A stretch of DNA of 64,000 nt from a marine gamma proteobacterium HTCC2148 (GTDB lineage: Bacteria; Pseudomonadota; Gammaproteobacteria; Pseudomonadales; Halieaceae). The stretch covers positions 158,361-222,360 of the forward strand of contig DS999227.1 in NCBI GenBank assembly GCA_000156295.1, in the 5' to 3' direction. The translations under genes were made by a program, and so were the position numbers. Below the pieces are notes generated by a model. The model did not search any database. It was not told the DNA's origin and worked only from the letters and a program-made list of their open reading frames with translations. Positions 1 through 8,390 of this stretch are shown here, piece after piece. How positions within the stretch are numbered: the stretch's first letter is position 1; every line of letters starts with the position of its first letter.

Positions 1-28
1 ACAAAAATTTTCTCTAGAGCACCATTGC

Positions 29-47
29 GCTCTAACTTAGTTAGAGC
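29..47. repeat. 19-bp dyad at the left edge
   Basis: Perfect inverted repeat with 8-bp arms (GCTCTAAC / GTTAGAGC) around a 3-bp centre. It is followed by an AT-rich tract (about 57-80) in which TCTAATAAA occurs twice, 13 bp apart. No gene is visible to its left within the window. It could be an operator or part of an origin-like region with the adjacent iterons. The structure is seen directly; the role is inference. Confidence 0.6.
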
Positions 48-102
48 CGCGCTCAGTCTAATAAAAAATTCTAATAAAGCGGCTCAGCAACACTACTCCC
101 TA

Positions 103-206
103 TGTTACATCCCATGCCACCCGGGTGTTACATCCCATATGTTTTAGGTGTTACATCCCATAGTCTTTGGGTGTTACATCCCAAAGTTTCGGTGTGTTAC
201 ATCCCA
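103..206 (+). repeat. Five iteron-like direct repeats, exact 23-bp period
   Basis: The 12-mer TGTTACATCCCA occurs five times without mismatch, starting at 103, 126, 149, 172 and 195, so every unit is exactly 23 bp. The 11-bp stretches between copies vary, although most end in GG and begin with TA or AA. Regular phasing with variable spacers is typical of iterons bound by a plasmid or phage initiator, or of a multi-site operator or transposase-binding end. An AT-rich segment and a dyad lie just to the left, and a gene with a strong ribosome-binding site lies to the right. The units are too short and too closely spaced for a CRISPR array. Confidence 0.9.
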
Positions 207-212
207 CTGGAC

Positions 213-224
213 TGAAGCGCTTCA
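213..224. repeat. 12-bp perfect palindrome TGAAGCGCTTCA
   Basis: A perfect 12-bp palindrome 6 bp after the last iteron, upstream of the 103-aa gene. It is a plausible dimeric repressor site. Only the symmetry is seen; no binding protein can be named. Confidence 0.5.
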
Positions 225-338
225 ACTAATACCATCACCTAACCTTGTTAGTCAGAAAACTCACTTTCCCACTTGTAAACATGCGGCCGAAAAAACTCGT
301 ATGTTATTAGAAACAACACTGACCAAGGAGAGATATTT

Positions 339-650
339 ATGGCTAATACAAACCGCAATGGTTCTTTTAAACTCGACCCCAAGGAGAAGTTAGATCAAGC
401 CATTCAGAATCAAGAATTGAAGAAGCTTCGATTCCGCACAGCGAAGCATCTATGTCAGTCACTGAAGATTGACCCGTATGGCACCCAACTCATCGGCAGA
501 ATCGGCAAATCAATCCACCACCGCAACCTGCATGTAGTCGAGCACTGGGTGAATGATCAAAGCGATTCTGATTCCACTGGTGAAAACCTAAAAGAACTCT
601 CTCTCCGTCTACGCGACTATCTGATCGATTCTTGGGATGAAAACTTCTAG
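339..650 (+). CDS. Orphan 103-aa protein downstream of the iteron array
   Basis: I do not recognise this protein. It is 103 aa, without signal peptide or membrane segment. The N-terminal half is rich in Lys and Gln and predicted helical; the middle has a basic stretch (KSIHHRN) and the C-terminus is acidic (DYLIDSWDENF). The start is well supported: AAGGAGAG lies 6 bases before the ATG. It is the first gene after the 23-bp repeats and precedes a second repeat field, so a role in element replication or its control is possible, but this rests on position only. No helix-turn-helix or known initiator motif is obvious. AT-rich codon use resembles the rest of the element rather than the chromosome to the right. 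Confidence 0.6.
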   Translation: MANTNRNGSFKLDPKEKLDQAIQNQELKKLRFRTAKHLCQSLKIDPYGTQLIGRIGKSIHHRNLHVVEHWVNDQSDSDSTGENLKELSLRLRDYLIDSWDENF

Positions 651-984
651 TGCTCTGTATGTTTGTATTCGCTCTCAGTCACTAGAATCTAGCATGAATG
701 CGTTTTTCGGCACTGCATTTTTGGAATGCGTTTTTCGGCAACAAAAGCCTATGAAATGCGTTTTTCGTCATTCTAAAATCTCAAGAAAACACTATAAATA
801 TAGTACTCAAGATAATTTCTTGAAAAAAAAGGATTTGCTGCGTTTTCTAGTTGCAAAGGGAAGTCTTTGATGCCCAGAATATCTACCAAGAGAGACACCA
901 CAGGTACACCTTCAATGCGTTTTTTCGAAAAAAACTCGATAGAAAAAATGGCAAACAAGCGCGTTAGTTCGAAGAGGGGCAAGA
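651..984. other. Gene-poor, AT-rich repeat segment of the element
   Basis: This 334-bp stretch lacks a convincing gene. It holds a small dyad (CTAGAATCTAG, 682-692), three to four copies of a repeat of about 16 bp, and an AT-rich section at about 770-840 with two TCAAGA boxes and an inverted repeat (TCAAGA 807-812, TCTTGA 818-823). TATAAAT-like hexamers at about 790-802 could serve as a -10 region for the downstream xis-int genes. A possible short peptide gene begins at 870. Confidence 0.5.
697..770 (+). repeat. Three direct repeats AATGCGTTTTTCGKCA
   Basis: Copies at 697-712, 725-740 and 755-770 (the last with T instead of G near its end) are spaced 28 and 30 bp apart. A fourth, AATGCGTTTTTTCG with one additional T, lies at 914-927. 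The family is unrelated to the 23-bp array at 103-206. An AT-rich tract follows immediately. This looks like a second set of protein-binding sites, for example an initiator, repressor or recombination accessory factor. Confidence 0.8.
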
Positions 985-1007
985 GTGACACAACTTCTAA
1001 CACATGA
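870..1007 (+). CDS. Possible 45-aa basic peptide upstream of xis
   Basis: A short open frame beginning ATG at 870 after an AAGGGAAG stretch 6 bases upstream. It encodes a Lys/Arg/Ser/Thr-rich peptide (start MPRISTKRDT) and ends with TGA at 1005-1007, overlapping the xis start by 23 bp. The fourth AATGCGTTTTTTCG repeat falls inside it, so the frame may be fortuitous. No family is recognised. Low confidence. Confidence 0.25.
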   Translation: MPRISTKRDTTGTPSMRFFEKNSIEKMANKRVSSKRGKSDTTSNT

Positions 1008-1329
1008 AATAACCGCCGTATCATTGGAGCATTACTCAAATCTTACAGGCTTCAGCATTCCAACGCTGAGGGGGCGAATCAGGGAGAAGCTCTGGCTCGA
1101 AGGAAGGGAGTATGTCAGAAACCCTAGTGGAAAAATTGTTATCAACGTTCCAGAAGCACAAGCCTGGGAGAGTGAAAAATGGCGACAAAGAGCAGAAAGC
1201 GTGGCTCAATCGGAAAATCTCGCGGCCAATTCATCCTGCGATTCTGGTGGCGTGACCCACACGACCCGTACTCAGACTACCGCTGGTCGGTCTCGACACA
1301 TCAGGCCGCTACTGAAGAAAACAGAGTAG
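985..1329 (+). CDS. Excisionase-like DNA-binding protein
   Basis: A 114-aa protein whose first 70 or so residues resemble the small excisionase/MerR-like winged helix proteins encoded beside integrases. The recognisable part is a short helix-turn-helix (SLEHYSNLTGFSIPTLRGRI) followed by a wing with KLWLEGREYV, GKIVIN and a closing EAQAWE. Such proteins bend DNA to direct the integrase towards excision and often regulate it. The start is GTG at 985 with an AGAGGGG stretch upstream. The frame runs 151 bp into the integrase gene, and the C-terminal 50 residues look low-complexity, so the functional part probably ends near where the integrase begins. Family assignment is by pattern; the excision role is inference. 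Confidence 0.6.
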   Translation: MTQLLTHEITAVSLEHYSNLTGFSIPTLRGRIREKLWLEGREYVRNPSGKIVINVPEAQAWESEKWRQRAESVAQSENLAANSSCDSGGVTHTTRTQTTAGRSRHIRPLLKKTE

Positions 1330-2651
1330 CACTGGAGCAAAGGCTCGAGCACATAAATGCGCAAATCAGAGCAGGTGCATTTTTCCCATGCCAGGAATTT
1401 CCGGATTCAAAGATAGCCGCCTACTGTCAGTGCAGTAGCTGCGCGGCCCTGCAACCACTATCAAGGTCGCACAGCGGGCCGAAAACCCTTGGTGAGTTAT
1501 TTATACACTTCGGTAAGCACGAGCACTCGCGGTCGCTCGGAGAACACAAGATCATCGAGCCCTCGACTTGGGATACCAAGAAGAAAGGAATCAATGCTCT
1601 GTCAAAAGGGTTCACCTGGGTGGATGAAAATGGCGTCCTGTGCCAGGTAGCGTCATTGAGCGACTATCAGATTCGCGAGCTTGCTCCAGATAGCGTCAAG
1701 GAATGGCTTAGTGCTTTCCAGAATCGCCGGGAACTGACCGAACGAGAAAAATCTCCGGCAACCACGAAGTACCTGAACAACTTGTTATCGATCGTTCGTC
1801 AAGCACTGCGCTATGGCCAGCTAAAACGATGGTGGCGTGCACATCCACTGCTCGAGTATCAGGGAGCACTGATCGAGAAGACTAAGGCCGAGAGGCACCG
1901 ACAGAAGAACCAGACACTTTCCAAGCCATTTAGCGCGGTGGAACGAGACCGAATTATCGACTGGTTTCGAAAGCAGTGGGAGCAATGTCCGCTTGCCTAT
2001 TACAATGGTAAAGAGAAGGTCCGACTTTTATTTCTTTACCATTACGTCATCGTGGGCTTCAACACGGGCCTGCGCAGCCCATCAGAAATGACCGCTTTGG
2101 AATGGTCAGACATAGACTTTTCTACCAAGCGCCTGACCGTGAGAAAGTCCAGAGAGGCCTCAGGCGCGGTTAAGGACCAGTTGATACGCGATTACACCAA
2201 AACGATAAAGCACCGTGAAGTACCAATGAACGATGCTGTAGTGGCGTCCTTCAGAGCACTGGAAGAATTCAGGCAATCCGACGCTGACTGGGTTTTCTGG
2301 AACCCAAGGGCTGGTCTAAAGAACCCACTGCTCAATGAACGTAAATGGGCACCACTGACTGGAGAAAAACGAATACGATATGCATTTGAAGCATGCCTTG
2401 ACGCCCTTCAAATCAAGTCGCCCGCTAATCAGGGTCAATATCGAATGCGGCATACTTTCGCGACACTTGCGCTGGATCACACTGACATGTCCGACGAGAA
2501 AGTGGCCGCAATTATCGGCGACAGTGTCGAAACGATGCGAACTCACTACCAGGGACACTGCCTGAATCGATGGCGCCACGAGGATGACATCGAGCAACTC
2601 AATGCCCTCAATCGAGTTGGGCGTCAGAAGTTGGAGGTTGTGAGAGGGTGA
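1179..2651 (+). CDS. Tyrosine recombinase / integrase of the element
   Basis: A 490-aa site-specific recombinase. Residues 1-80 look like the Arm-binding DUF3596-type domain (basic start, then INAQIRAGAFFP). A Cys-rich insert (CQCSSC) follows, then a core-binding region at about 100-260 and the catalytic domain at about 285-465. Catalytic residues visible are Arg299 (GLRSPSE), Lys344, Arg424 (RMRHTFAT) and the nucleophile Tyr457 (THYQGH). The usual His of the HxxR box is Tyr421, and the second His position is Asp448. The start ATG follows GGGAG at suitable distance. The gene ends 78 bp from the 3' end of tRNA-Pro, the classic layout for an element integrated into a tRNA. Transcribed with the overlapping excisionase-like gene. 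Confidence 0.9.
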   Translation: MATKSRKRGSIGKSRGQFILRFWWRDPHDPYSDYRWSVSTHQAATEENRVALEQRLEHINAQIRAGAFFPCQEFPDSKIAAYCQCSSCAALQPLSRSHSGPKTLGELFIHFGKHEHSRSLGEHKIIEPSTWDTKKKGINALSKGFTWVDENGVLCQVASLSDYQIRELAPDSVKEWLSAFQNRRELTEREKSPATTKYLNNLLSIVRQALRYGQLKRWWRAHPLLEYQGALIEKTKAERHRQKNQTLSKPFSAVERDRIIDWFRKQWEQCPLAYYNGKEKVRLLFLYHYVIVGFNTGLRSPSEMTALEWSDIDFSTKRLTVRKSREASGAVKDQLIRDYTKTIKHREVPMNDAVVASFRALEEFRQSDADWVFWNPRAGLKNPLLNERKWAPLTGEKRIRYAFEACLDALQIKSPANQGQYRMRHTFATLALDHTDMSDEKVAAIIGDSVETMRTHYQGHCLNRWRHEDDIEQLNALNRVGRQKLEVVRG

Positions 2652-2684
2652 AGAGGCGCGATACCTCAGGCAACAGCCTGGCAA

Positions 2685-2711
2685 CAAAAAAGGGCCTACA
2701 TTGTAAGCCCT
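2685..2711 (-). terminator. Terminator after tRNA-Pro
   Basis: On the minus strand a 10-bp stem (AGGGCTTACA / TGTAGGCCCT, one G-U pair, 1-base centre) is followed by a run of six T. It lies 19 bp beyond the CCA end, so it should end the tRNA-Pro transcript. Because it lies on the element side of the presumed attachment site, it may have been brought in, or copied, by the element. Confidence 0.7.
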
Positions 2712-2729
2712 TGAATGTCCTTCAAAATT

Positions 2730-2760
2730 TGGTCGGGACGGCAGGATTTGAACCTACGAC
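2730..2760. other. Putative attachment site (3' end of tRNA-Pro)
   Basis: Tyrosine integrases of this kind usually recombine at the T-arm/acceptor end of a tRNA gene and leave it intact. The integrase at 1179-2651 sits directly beside this end. The second copy of the core, at the far side of the element, would lie to the left of the window, so the exact core cannot be defined. Position is inference from layout. Confidence 0.5.
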
Positions 2761-2806
2761 CACCACACCCCCAGTGTGGTGCGCTACCAGACTGCGCTAC
2801 GCCCCG
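2730..2806 (-). tRNA. tRNA-Pro (GGG anticodon)
   Basis: A 77-nt gene with encoded CCA. The acceptor stem CGGGGCG pairs with CGTCCCG (one G-U), the anticodon stem is CCACA/TGTGG, the seven-base loop is CTGGGGG with anticodon GGG at 2770-2772, and the T-arm contains GGTTCAAATCC. It follows ihfA and the merR-like gene in the same direction. Its 3' end faces the integrase, which makes it the likely insertion target. Confidence 0.95.
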
Positions 2807-2862
2807 AAACCCGCTTTACCAGCGAGGCGGCATTATACTCAATACCGCACTGCATACAAATA

Positions 2863-3225
2863 CTATTTCGAGGGCGATAGCGTTTTCAGCAGTTCTTCCA
2901 ACTCTTCGATAGTTTCCTGAATAACCGCTGTTATATCGACGCCTGTAGGGCCATTGTCCTCGTCGGTCATGCGCTGTCGAGCGCCACCAATCGTGTAGCC
3001 CTGATCATATAGAAGGCTGCGGATTTGACGGATCGTGAGCACGTCGTCACGCTGATAGTAACGGCGGTTTCCACGGCGCTTAACGGGCTTTAGCTGAGGG
3101 AACTCTTGCTCCCAGTAGCGCAGTACATGAGGTTTTACGGCACAGAGCTCGCTGACTTCGCCTATAGTGAAGTAGCGTTTGCCCGGAATGGCGGGTAGTT
3201 CATGGTTGTTGCTCGGTTCCAGCAT
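2863..3225 (-). CDS. MerR-family transcriptional regulator
   Basis: A 120-aa protein with an N-terminal MerR helix-turn-helix (about residues 18-85): [25 protein letters not shown], then [13 protein letters not shown]. The C-terminal part is a short helix ending in Glu/Leu-rich residues, without Cys or a ligand domain. Regulators of this type follow ihfA in pseudomonads and relatives, where the function is not established. The start overlaps the end of ihfA by 26 bp, pointing to translational coupling, and the MLEPS start is typical of the family. Tail gene of the pheST-ihfA operon. Confidence 0.9.
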   Translation of the reverse strand: MLEPSNNHELPAIPGKRYFTIGEVSELCAVKPHVLRYWEQEFPQLKPVKRRGNRRYYQRDDVLTIRQIRSLLYDQGYTIGGARQRMTDEDNGPTGVDITAVIQETIEELEELLKTLSPSK

Positions 3226-3508
3226 ATTCCTCTACTCGGGCTTTGAGCTTTTGCCCAGGACGGAAAGTCACCACCCTGCGGGCTGATATCGGTATTTCTT
3301 CCCCGGTTTTCGGGTTACGCCCCGGCCGCTGGCTCTTGTCACGCAGGTCAAAATTGCCAAAGCCTGACAACTTCACCTGTTCATTGTTTTCGAGGCAGGC
3401 GCGGATCTCCTCGAAAAAGAGCTCAACAATCTCTTTGGCTTCCCGTTTGTTGAGCCCAAGCTCCTCAAACAGGCGTTCTGCCATTTCAGATTTTGTTAGC
3501 GCGGTCAT
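3200..3508 (-). CDS. ihfA: Integration host factor subunit alpha
   Basis: A 102-aa HU/IHF-family DNA-bending protein. The start [25 protein letters not shown] and the beta-arm segment with [24 protein letters not shown] identify the alpha subunit, the Pro in the arm intercalating into bound DNA. It pairs with IhfB (33667-33963) to form the heterodimer that bends DNA at promoters, origins and integrase sites. It lies 11 bp after pheT, so it is co-transcribed with the tRNA synthetase genes as in Escherichia coli. Confidence 0.97.
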   Translation of the reverse strand: MTALTKSEMAERLFEELGLNKREAKEIVELFFEEIRACLENNEQVKLSGFGNFDLRDKSQRPGRNPKTGEEIPISARRVVTFRPGQKLKARVEEYAGTEQQP

Positions 3509-3519
3509 CGTCCCGTTAC

Positions 3520-5895
3520 CTAGTTCCTAAGCTCGGCTTTATACTTTTTCTCCAGCGAATCAACGACTTGGTCGACTGCCAGATTCACGTCTTCGTCACT
3601 AAGAGTGCGTGAAGAATCTCTGAAAGTCAAACCCAGGGCCAGACTTTTTCGTTTAGGATCAATGCCTTTGCCATCATAGACATCAAAGAGGGTTAAGTCC
3701 GTGAGGTAAGTCCCTGCCGAGGCACGAACATTTGCCATAAGTTCGTGAGACGGAACCGTTTTATCCACTAAAACGGCCAAATCTCGTCGAACTTCGGGGA
3801 ACTTGGAGAGCTCGGCAAACTCGGGCAGATCGCGTTGGAGCAACGCCGAAAGGGTAATCTCACAGGCATAAAGCGGTGCGTTCAAACCTAACTCACTGCA
3901 CAACGAAGGATGCAGTGCACCCAAATAACCCACCACCTCCTCATCACGGTGAATCAGGGCCGTTTGACCAGGGTGCAAAGCATCTCTGCTGGCAACGCTG
4001 AAACTGAAGCTCTCAGACGCCCTGGTAAGTTCAAGCAGGCTCTCAAGATCACCCTTCAAATCGAAAAAGTCACCTGCATCGGAATCAGCATTCCAGGCCT
4101 CCTCGAAGCGACTGCCAGTCATCACCATCGCCAGACTGGGCACCTGCTTCAGACCGTCCTCACCTGGCAAGAAACGCAGGCCTGTTTCAAACATCCGTAC
4201 TCGCGGCTGCTGTCGATTGGTATTACGTAATACCGCAGCAACAAGACCTGGAAGCAAGCTGGTGCGCATAACGGCCATATCGGCAGATATGGGATTACTC
4301 AGGGCTACTGGCTTTAGACCGGGGTCGAACATCTGCTGTAATTTAGGATCGACAAAGCTGTAGGTGATAGCCTCTCTATAGCCTCTTGCCGCCAGGTGGC
4401 ATCGCAGATCCGATAATGCCAATGATTGTTCAGGACGGGACGGAATCTCAAGATTGGCATTGATCTGCGTCACTGGTAATCGGTTGTAGCCATAAACCCG
4501 GGCCAGCTCTTCCAGCAAATCCGCCTCGATGGCAATGTCGAATCGCCAACTTGGCACAGTGCAATTCCATCCTTCATTAGTGGCAGTCACGCCCAAACCA
4601 AGACCCGCCAGAATGCGAACAACCTCTTCGCTGTCCATCTCAAAGCCGAGCAATTTTTGAATGCGCGCAGCGCGCAGCGAAACATCAGGCCGAACAGGCA
4701 AGTGGGGCTCGGAGACCGTCTCCTGCAGTGGACCCGCCTCTCCGCCAACAATTTCGAGTAGTAACGCAGTAGCCCGCTCCATAGCGGTGGCCTGCAGTTT
4801 GAAATCGACACCTCGCTCAAAGCGATGAGATGCATCTGTATGCATACCATAAGACCTGGCTTTTCCTGCCATCAGCTCTGGCGTAAAGAAAGCCACCTCA
4901 AGAAACAGATCGACTGTGCTGTCGCTGACAGCAGTTCCCTGCCCTCCCATGACTCCAGCCATGGCTACGGCTTTCCCTTGGTCTGCAATGACCAGCGTCT
5001 CGTTATCCAGCTCTACAGTCTGGCCGTCCAGCAACTCCAAACTCTCGCCCTGTTCAGCGGTGCGAACCCTGACGCCGCCCTCCAGCTTGCCGTAGTCAAA
5101 GGCGTGCATGGGCTGCCCCAACTCCATCATTACGAAGTTAGTGACGTCCACTACTGCATCAATAGAACGCAAGCCGACCCTGCGCAATTTTTCCTGCAAC
5201 CACAGTGGACTGGGACTGGAAATATCGATCCCGCGAATCACTCGGCTAACAAACCGAGGACAACGCTCGGGAGCCAGCAACTCAACAGGAAAAGAGTCTT
5301 CTATTGACGCTGGTACGGCCTCTATCAAAGACGCTTTCACTGCAAGCTCGTTCAGCAGCCCTACTTCCCGCGCGATGCCCGCAAGCCCGAGGCAATCAGC
5401 GCGGTTAGGTGTAAGACCGATTTCAATCATTCGGTCATCCAGCTTGAGGTAATCTCGAAGATCAACACCCACCGGGGCGTCATCGGCCAATTCCATCAAA
5501 CCATCACTGGCGTCAGATAAACCTAACTCCTGCTCTGCACAGAGCATCCCGACGGACTCTGCGCCCCGCAGTTTAGCCTTCTTGATTTTGAAATTACCGG
5601 GCAACACTCCCCCGACGGTTGCCAGTGGCGCCTTGAGCCCAGCACGCGCATTGGGTGCGCCACACACTATTTGCACCGTCTCGGCGCCCGTGCTTACTTC
5701 ACAGATCCGCAGCTTATCCGCATCCGGGTGCTGCTGGGCGGAGAGTATTTCTGCCACTAAAACGCCGGTAAATTCACCGGCGACAGGGTCGATCGCATCC
5801 ACTTCCAACCCGGCCATGGTAATTTGGTGCGCCAGGTCTTCGGTACTAATTTCGGGGCTGACCCATTCACGCAGCCACTGTTCACTGATAATCAC
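3520..5895 (-). CDS. pheT: Phenylalanine-tRNA ligase, beta subunit
   Basis: A 791-aa subunit of the alpha2beta2 PheRS that charges tRNA-Phe. Visible parts are the N-terminal EMAP/tRNA-binding domain at about 40-150 ([28 protein letters not shown]), the B3/B4 editing region around 210-400 ([13 protein letters not shown]), the B5 domain around 400-475, the catalytic-like core, and a C-terminal FDX-ACB domain ([16 protein letters not shown]). Length is normal. It lies 28 bp after pheS and 11 bp before ihfA. Confidence 0.98.
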   Translation of the reverse strand: MIISEQWLREWVSPEISTEDLAHQITMAGLEVDAIDPVAGEFTGVLVAEILSAQQHPDADKLRICEVSTGAETVQIVCGAPNARAGLKAPLATVGGVLPGNFKIKKAKLRGAESVGMLCAEQELGLSDASDGLMELADDAPVGVDLRDYLKLDDRMIEIGLTPNRADCLGLAGIAREVGLLNELAVKASLIEAVPASIEDSFPVELLAPERCPRFVSRVIRGIDISSPSPLWLQEKLRRVGLRSIDAVVDVTNFVMMELGQPMHAFDYGKLEGGVRVRTAEQGESLELLDGQTVELDNETLVIADQGKAVAMAGVMGGQGTAVSDSTVDLFLEVAFFTPELMAGKARSYGMHTDASHRFERGVDFKLQATAMERATALLLEIVGGEAGPLQETVSEPHLPVRPDVSLRAARIQKLLGFEMDSEEVVRILAGLGLGVTATNEGWNCTVPSWRFDIAIEADLLEELARVYGYNRLPVTQINANLEIPSRPEQSLALSDLRCHLAARGYREAITYSFVDPKLQQMFDPGLKPVALSNPISADMAVMRTSLLPGLVAAVLRNTNRQQPRVRMFETGLRFLPGEDGLKQVPSLAMVMTGSRFEEAWNADSDAGDFFDLKGDLESLLELTRASESFSFSVASRDALHPGQTALIHRDEEVVGYLGALHPSLCSELGLNAPLYACEITLSALLQRDLPEFAELSKFPEVRRDLAVLVDKTVPSHELMANVRASAGTYLTDLTLFDVYDGKGIDPKRKSLALGLTFRDSSRTLSDEDVNLAVDQVVDSLEKKYKAELRN

Positions 5896-5923
5896 TATCT
5901 ATATTCTCCAGAAATCGCTGTGG

Positions 5924-6943
<1,020 letters not shown>

Positions 6944-6989
6944 CTATCTCTGAGTGATTAATTTTCGTCTCCCCGCTGTTGGCAGGTAT

Positions 6990-7036
6990 CCAGAGGATTA
7001 TCAAGGCCTCTGGGTTCCCGCCTTCGCGAGAGTGAC
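6990..7036. repeat. Hairpin and degenerate REP-like element upstream of pheS
   Basis: CCAGAGG (6990-6996) pairs with CCTCTGG (7007-7013). It is followed by GGTTCCCGCCTTCGCGAGAG, which resembles the widespread proteobacterial REP sequence with the core TTCCCGCCTTCGCGGGAA but with a damaged right arm. It lies in the pheS leader. No Phe-rich leader peptide (PheM type) is visible, so classical attenuation is not supported. Confidence 0.4.
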
Positions 7037-7128
7037 GCTAGTATTTTTATGACTGGGAGAACGCATCTGTTCCCCAGCCAGCGGACCCTATTGCCGCTCT
7101 TTCGCGACATACCGCATCTCCTGTACAT

Positions 7129-7162
7129 AAAAAAAGGGAAAGAGCTGAGCCCTTTCCCTTTT
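7129..7162 (-). terminator. Terminator after rplT
   Basis: A GC-containing stem (GGGAAAGGGC / GAGCTCTTTCCC region, 7136-7158), with seven T following on the minus strand. It should end the infC-rpmI-rplT transcript before pheS. The other flank is also T-rich, so it could work in both directions. Confidence 0.8.
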
Positions 7163-7212
7163 AGTTTTACATGTAGCCAGCGAACCGCGAAACTGCCGCG
7201 GTGGGGGTGGGC

Positions 7213-7569
7213 TTAAGCCAAAGAGGCTTTCGCTTGCTCCACGATCGCTGCAAAAGCCGGCTTGTCGTGAACCGCAAGGTCCGCCAATACACGGCGATCC
7301 AGCGCGATATCGGCCTTTTTAAGACCATTGATCAGACGGCTATAGCTAAGGCCATTGGCTCGAGACTGGGCATTGATGCGAGTGATCCACAGCGCGCGAA
7401 ATTGACGCTTGCGCTGACGACGGTCACGGTATGCATATTGGCCAGCCTTGGTAACGGCTTGCTTGGCAACTCGGAATACACGGCTTCGGGCACCGTAGTA
7501 ACCTTTGGCCTGCTTCAGAATTTTCTTGTGACGGCGGTGAGCCACCACTCCACGTTTTACGCGAGGCAT
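7213..7569 (-). CDS. rplT: 50S ribosomal protein L20
   Basis: A 118-aa, highly basic assembly protein of the large subunit. It matches the family along its length: [26 protein letters not shown] at the start, [19 protein letters not shown] in the middle, and the RNA-binding C-terminal domain. In enterobacteria L20 represses its own rpmI-rplT mRNA; whether that holds here cannot be read from the sequence. It lies 18 bp after rpmI. Confidence 0.98.
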   Translation of the reverse strand: MPRVKRGVVAHRRHKKILKQAKGYYGARSRVFRVAKQAVTKAGQYAYRDRRQRKRQFRALWITRINAQSRANGLSYSRLINGLKKADIALDRRVLADLAVHDKPAFAAIVEQAKASLA

Positions 7570-7587
7570 AAGTCTTCTCCTTTACCG

Positions 7588-7782
7588 TTACTTGGCACGC
7601 ATCATACGATCGATCAGAACAACATCGTTCTTATCAATCATGCTGGTTCCACGCAGCTGACGCTTACGCTTGGTAGTCATCTTGGTCAGGATGTGACTCT
7701 TGTTCGCGCTTTTACGCTTGTATCCGCCGGCGGTTTTTTTAAACCGCTTGGCAGCACCACTGTGAACTTTTGCTTTTGACAT
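7588..7782 (-). CDS. rpmI: 50S ribosomal protein L35
   Basis: A 64-aa basic protein: [20 protein letters not shown] at the start, with [12 protein letters not shown] and the C-terminal DRMMRAK typical of L35. ATG at 7782 was chosen over an upstream TTG because GGAG lies 9 bases before it and the family starts with this Met. It is between infC and rplT in the standard order. Confidence 0.97.
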   Translation of the reverse strand: MSKAKVHSGAAKRFKKTAGGYKRKSANKSHILTKMTTKRKRQLRGTSMIDKNDVVLIDRMMRAK

Positions 7783-7841
7783 AATCAAATACTCCGCATT
7801 TGAGTAATAAAAATTAAAGAAACTGAGGCGTCACAATGCCA

Positions 7842-8378
7842 TCAGTTCTTCTTCTTGGGTGCGATAACCATTGTGAGCTGTCGGCCTTCCATTTTCGGGA
7901 ATTGCTCGACACCACCCAACTCGGCCAGATCAGCTTCTACTCGTTTGAGTAGCTCCATGCCAATTTCCTGGTGAGCCATTTCACGACCGCGAAAACGCAG
8001 CGTTACTTTGGCCTTATCGCCGTTTTCAAGGAAACGTGTCAGGTTGCGTAGTTTTACCTGATAATCTCCTTCCTCCGTCCCTGGACGAAACTTCATTTCT
8101 TTAATCTGGGTACGCTTCTGCTTCTTCTTCTGAGCAGATTTTTGCTTCTTTGCTTCAAATATATGCTTCCCGTAGTCCATTACCTTACAGACTGCGGGTT
8201 CCGAATCAGCTATTAGAACGAGGTCCATACCGGCTGCCTCAGCCGCTGCAATCGCTTCGCTCAGCGGAACTATGCCTACCTGCTCTCCTTCGGCTCCAAC
8301 CAGACGCACGGGGTCTGCCGTAATCTGGTCATTGATGATCGCCTTTTTGCTGGCGCCTTTGCCGCTATCTTTCTTAAT
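7842..8378 (-). CDS. infC: Translation initiation factor IF-3, AUU start
   Basis: A 178-aa factor that binds the 30S subunit and checks start-codon and initiator-tRNA pairing. The N-domain ([20 protein letters not shown]), the basic linker ([17 protein letters not shown]) and the C-domain ([17 protein letters not shown]) are all present. No ATG/GTG/TTG gives the full N-domain. The frame opens with ATT at 8376-8378, 7 bases after GGAG and 12 bp after the thrS stop, exactly as in E. coli, where the rare AUU lets IF-3 repress its own synthesis. The GTG at 8309, a start by ordinary codon rules, would cut off 23 N-domain residues. Confidence 0.95.
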   Translation of the reverse strand: MKKDSGKGASKKAIINDQITADPVRLVGAEGEQVGIVPLSEAIAAAEAAGMDLVLIADSEPAVCKVMDYGKHIFEAKKQKSAQKKKQKRTQIKEMKFRPGTEEGDYQVKLRNLTRFLENGDKAKVTLRFRGREMAHQEIGMELLKRVEADLAELGGVEQFPKMEGRQLTMVIAPKKKN

Positions 8379-8390
8379 GCTGTATCTCCA

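Noticed and set aside
103-206. CRISPR array
   Set aside because: The repeats are only 12 bp with 11-bp spacers and no cas gene is present; size and regularity fit protein-binding iterons.
637-870. Open frame of 77 codons across the second repeat family
   Set aside because: It lacks a ribosome-binding site, its first part overlaps the 103-aa gene and its sequence is set by the repeats; probably not a protein gene as a whole.
773-1039. Minus-strand frame of 88 codons
   Set aside because: It opposes the repeat region and the excisionase start, is AT-driven and has no ribosome-binding site or known similarity.
7201-7779. Plus-strand frame across rplT and rpmI
   Set aside because: Antisense to two certain ribosomal protein genes.
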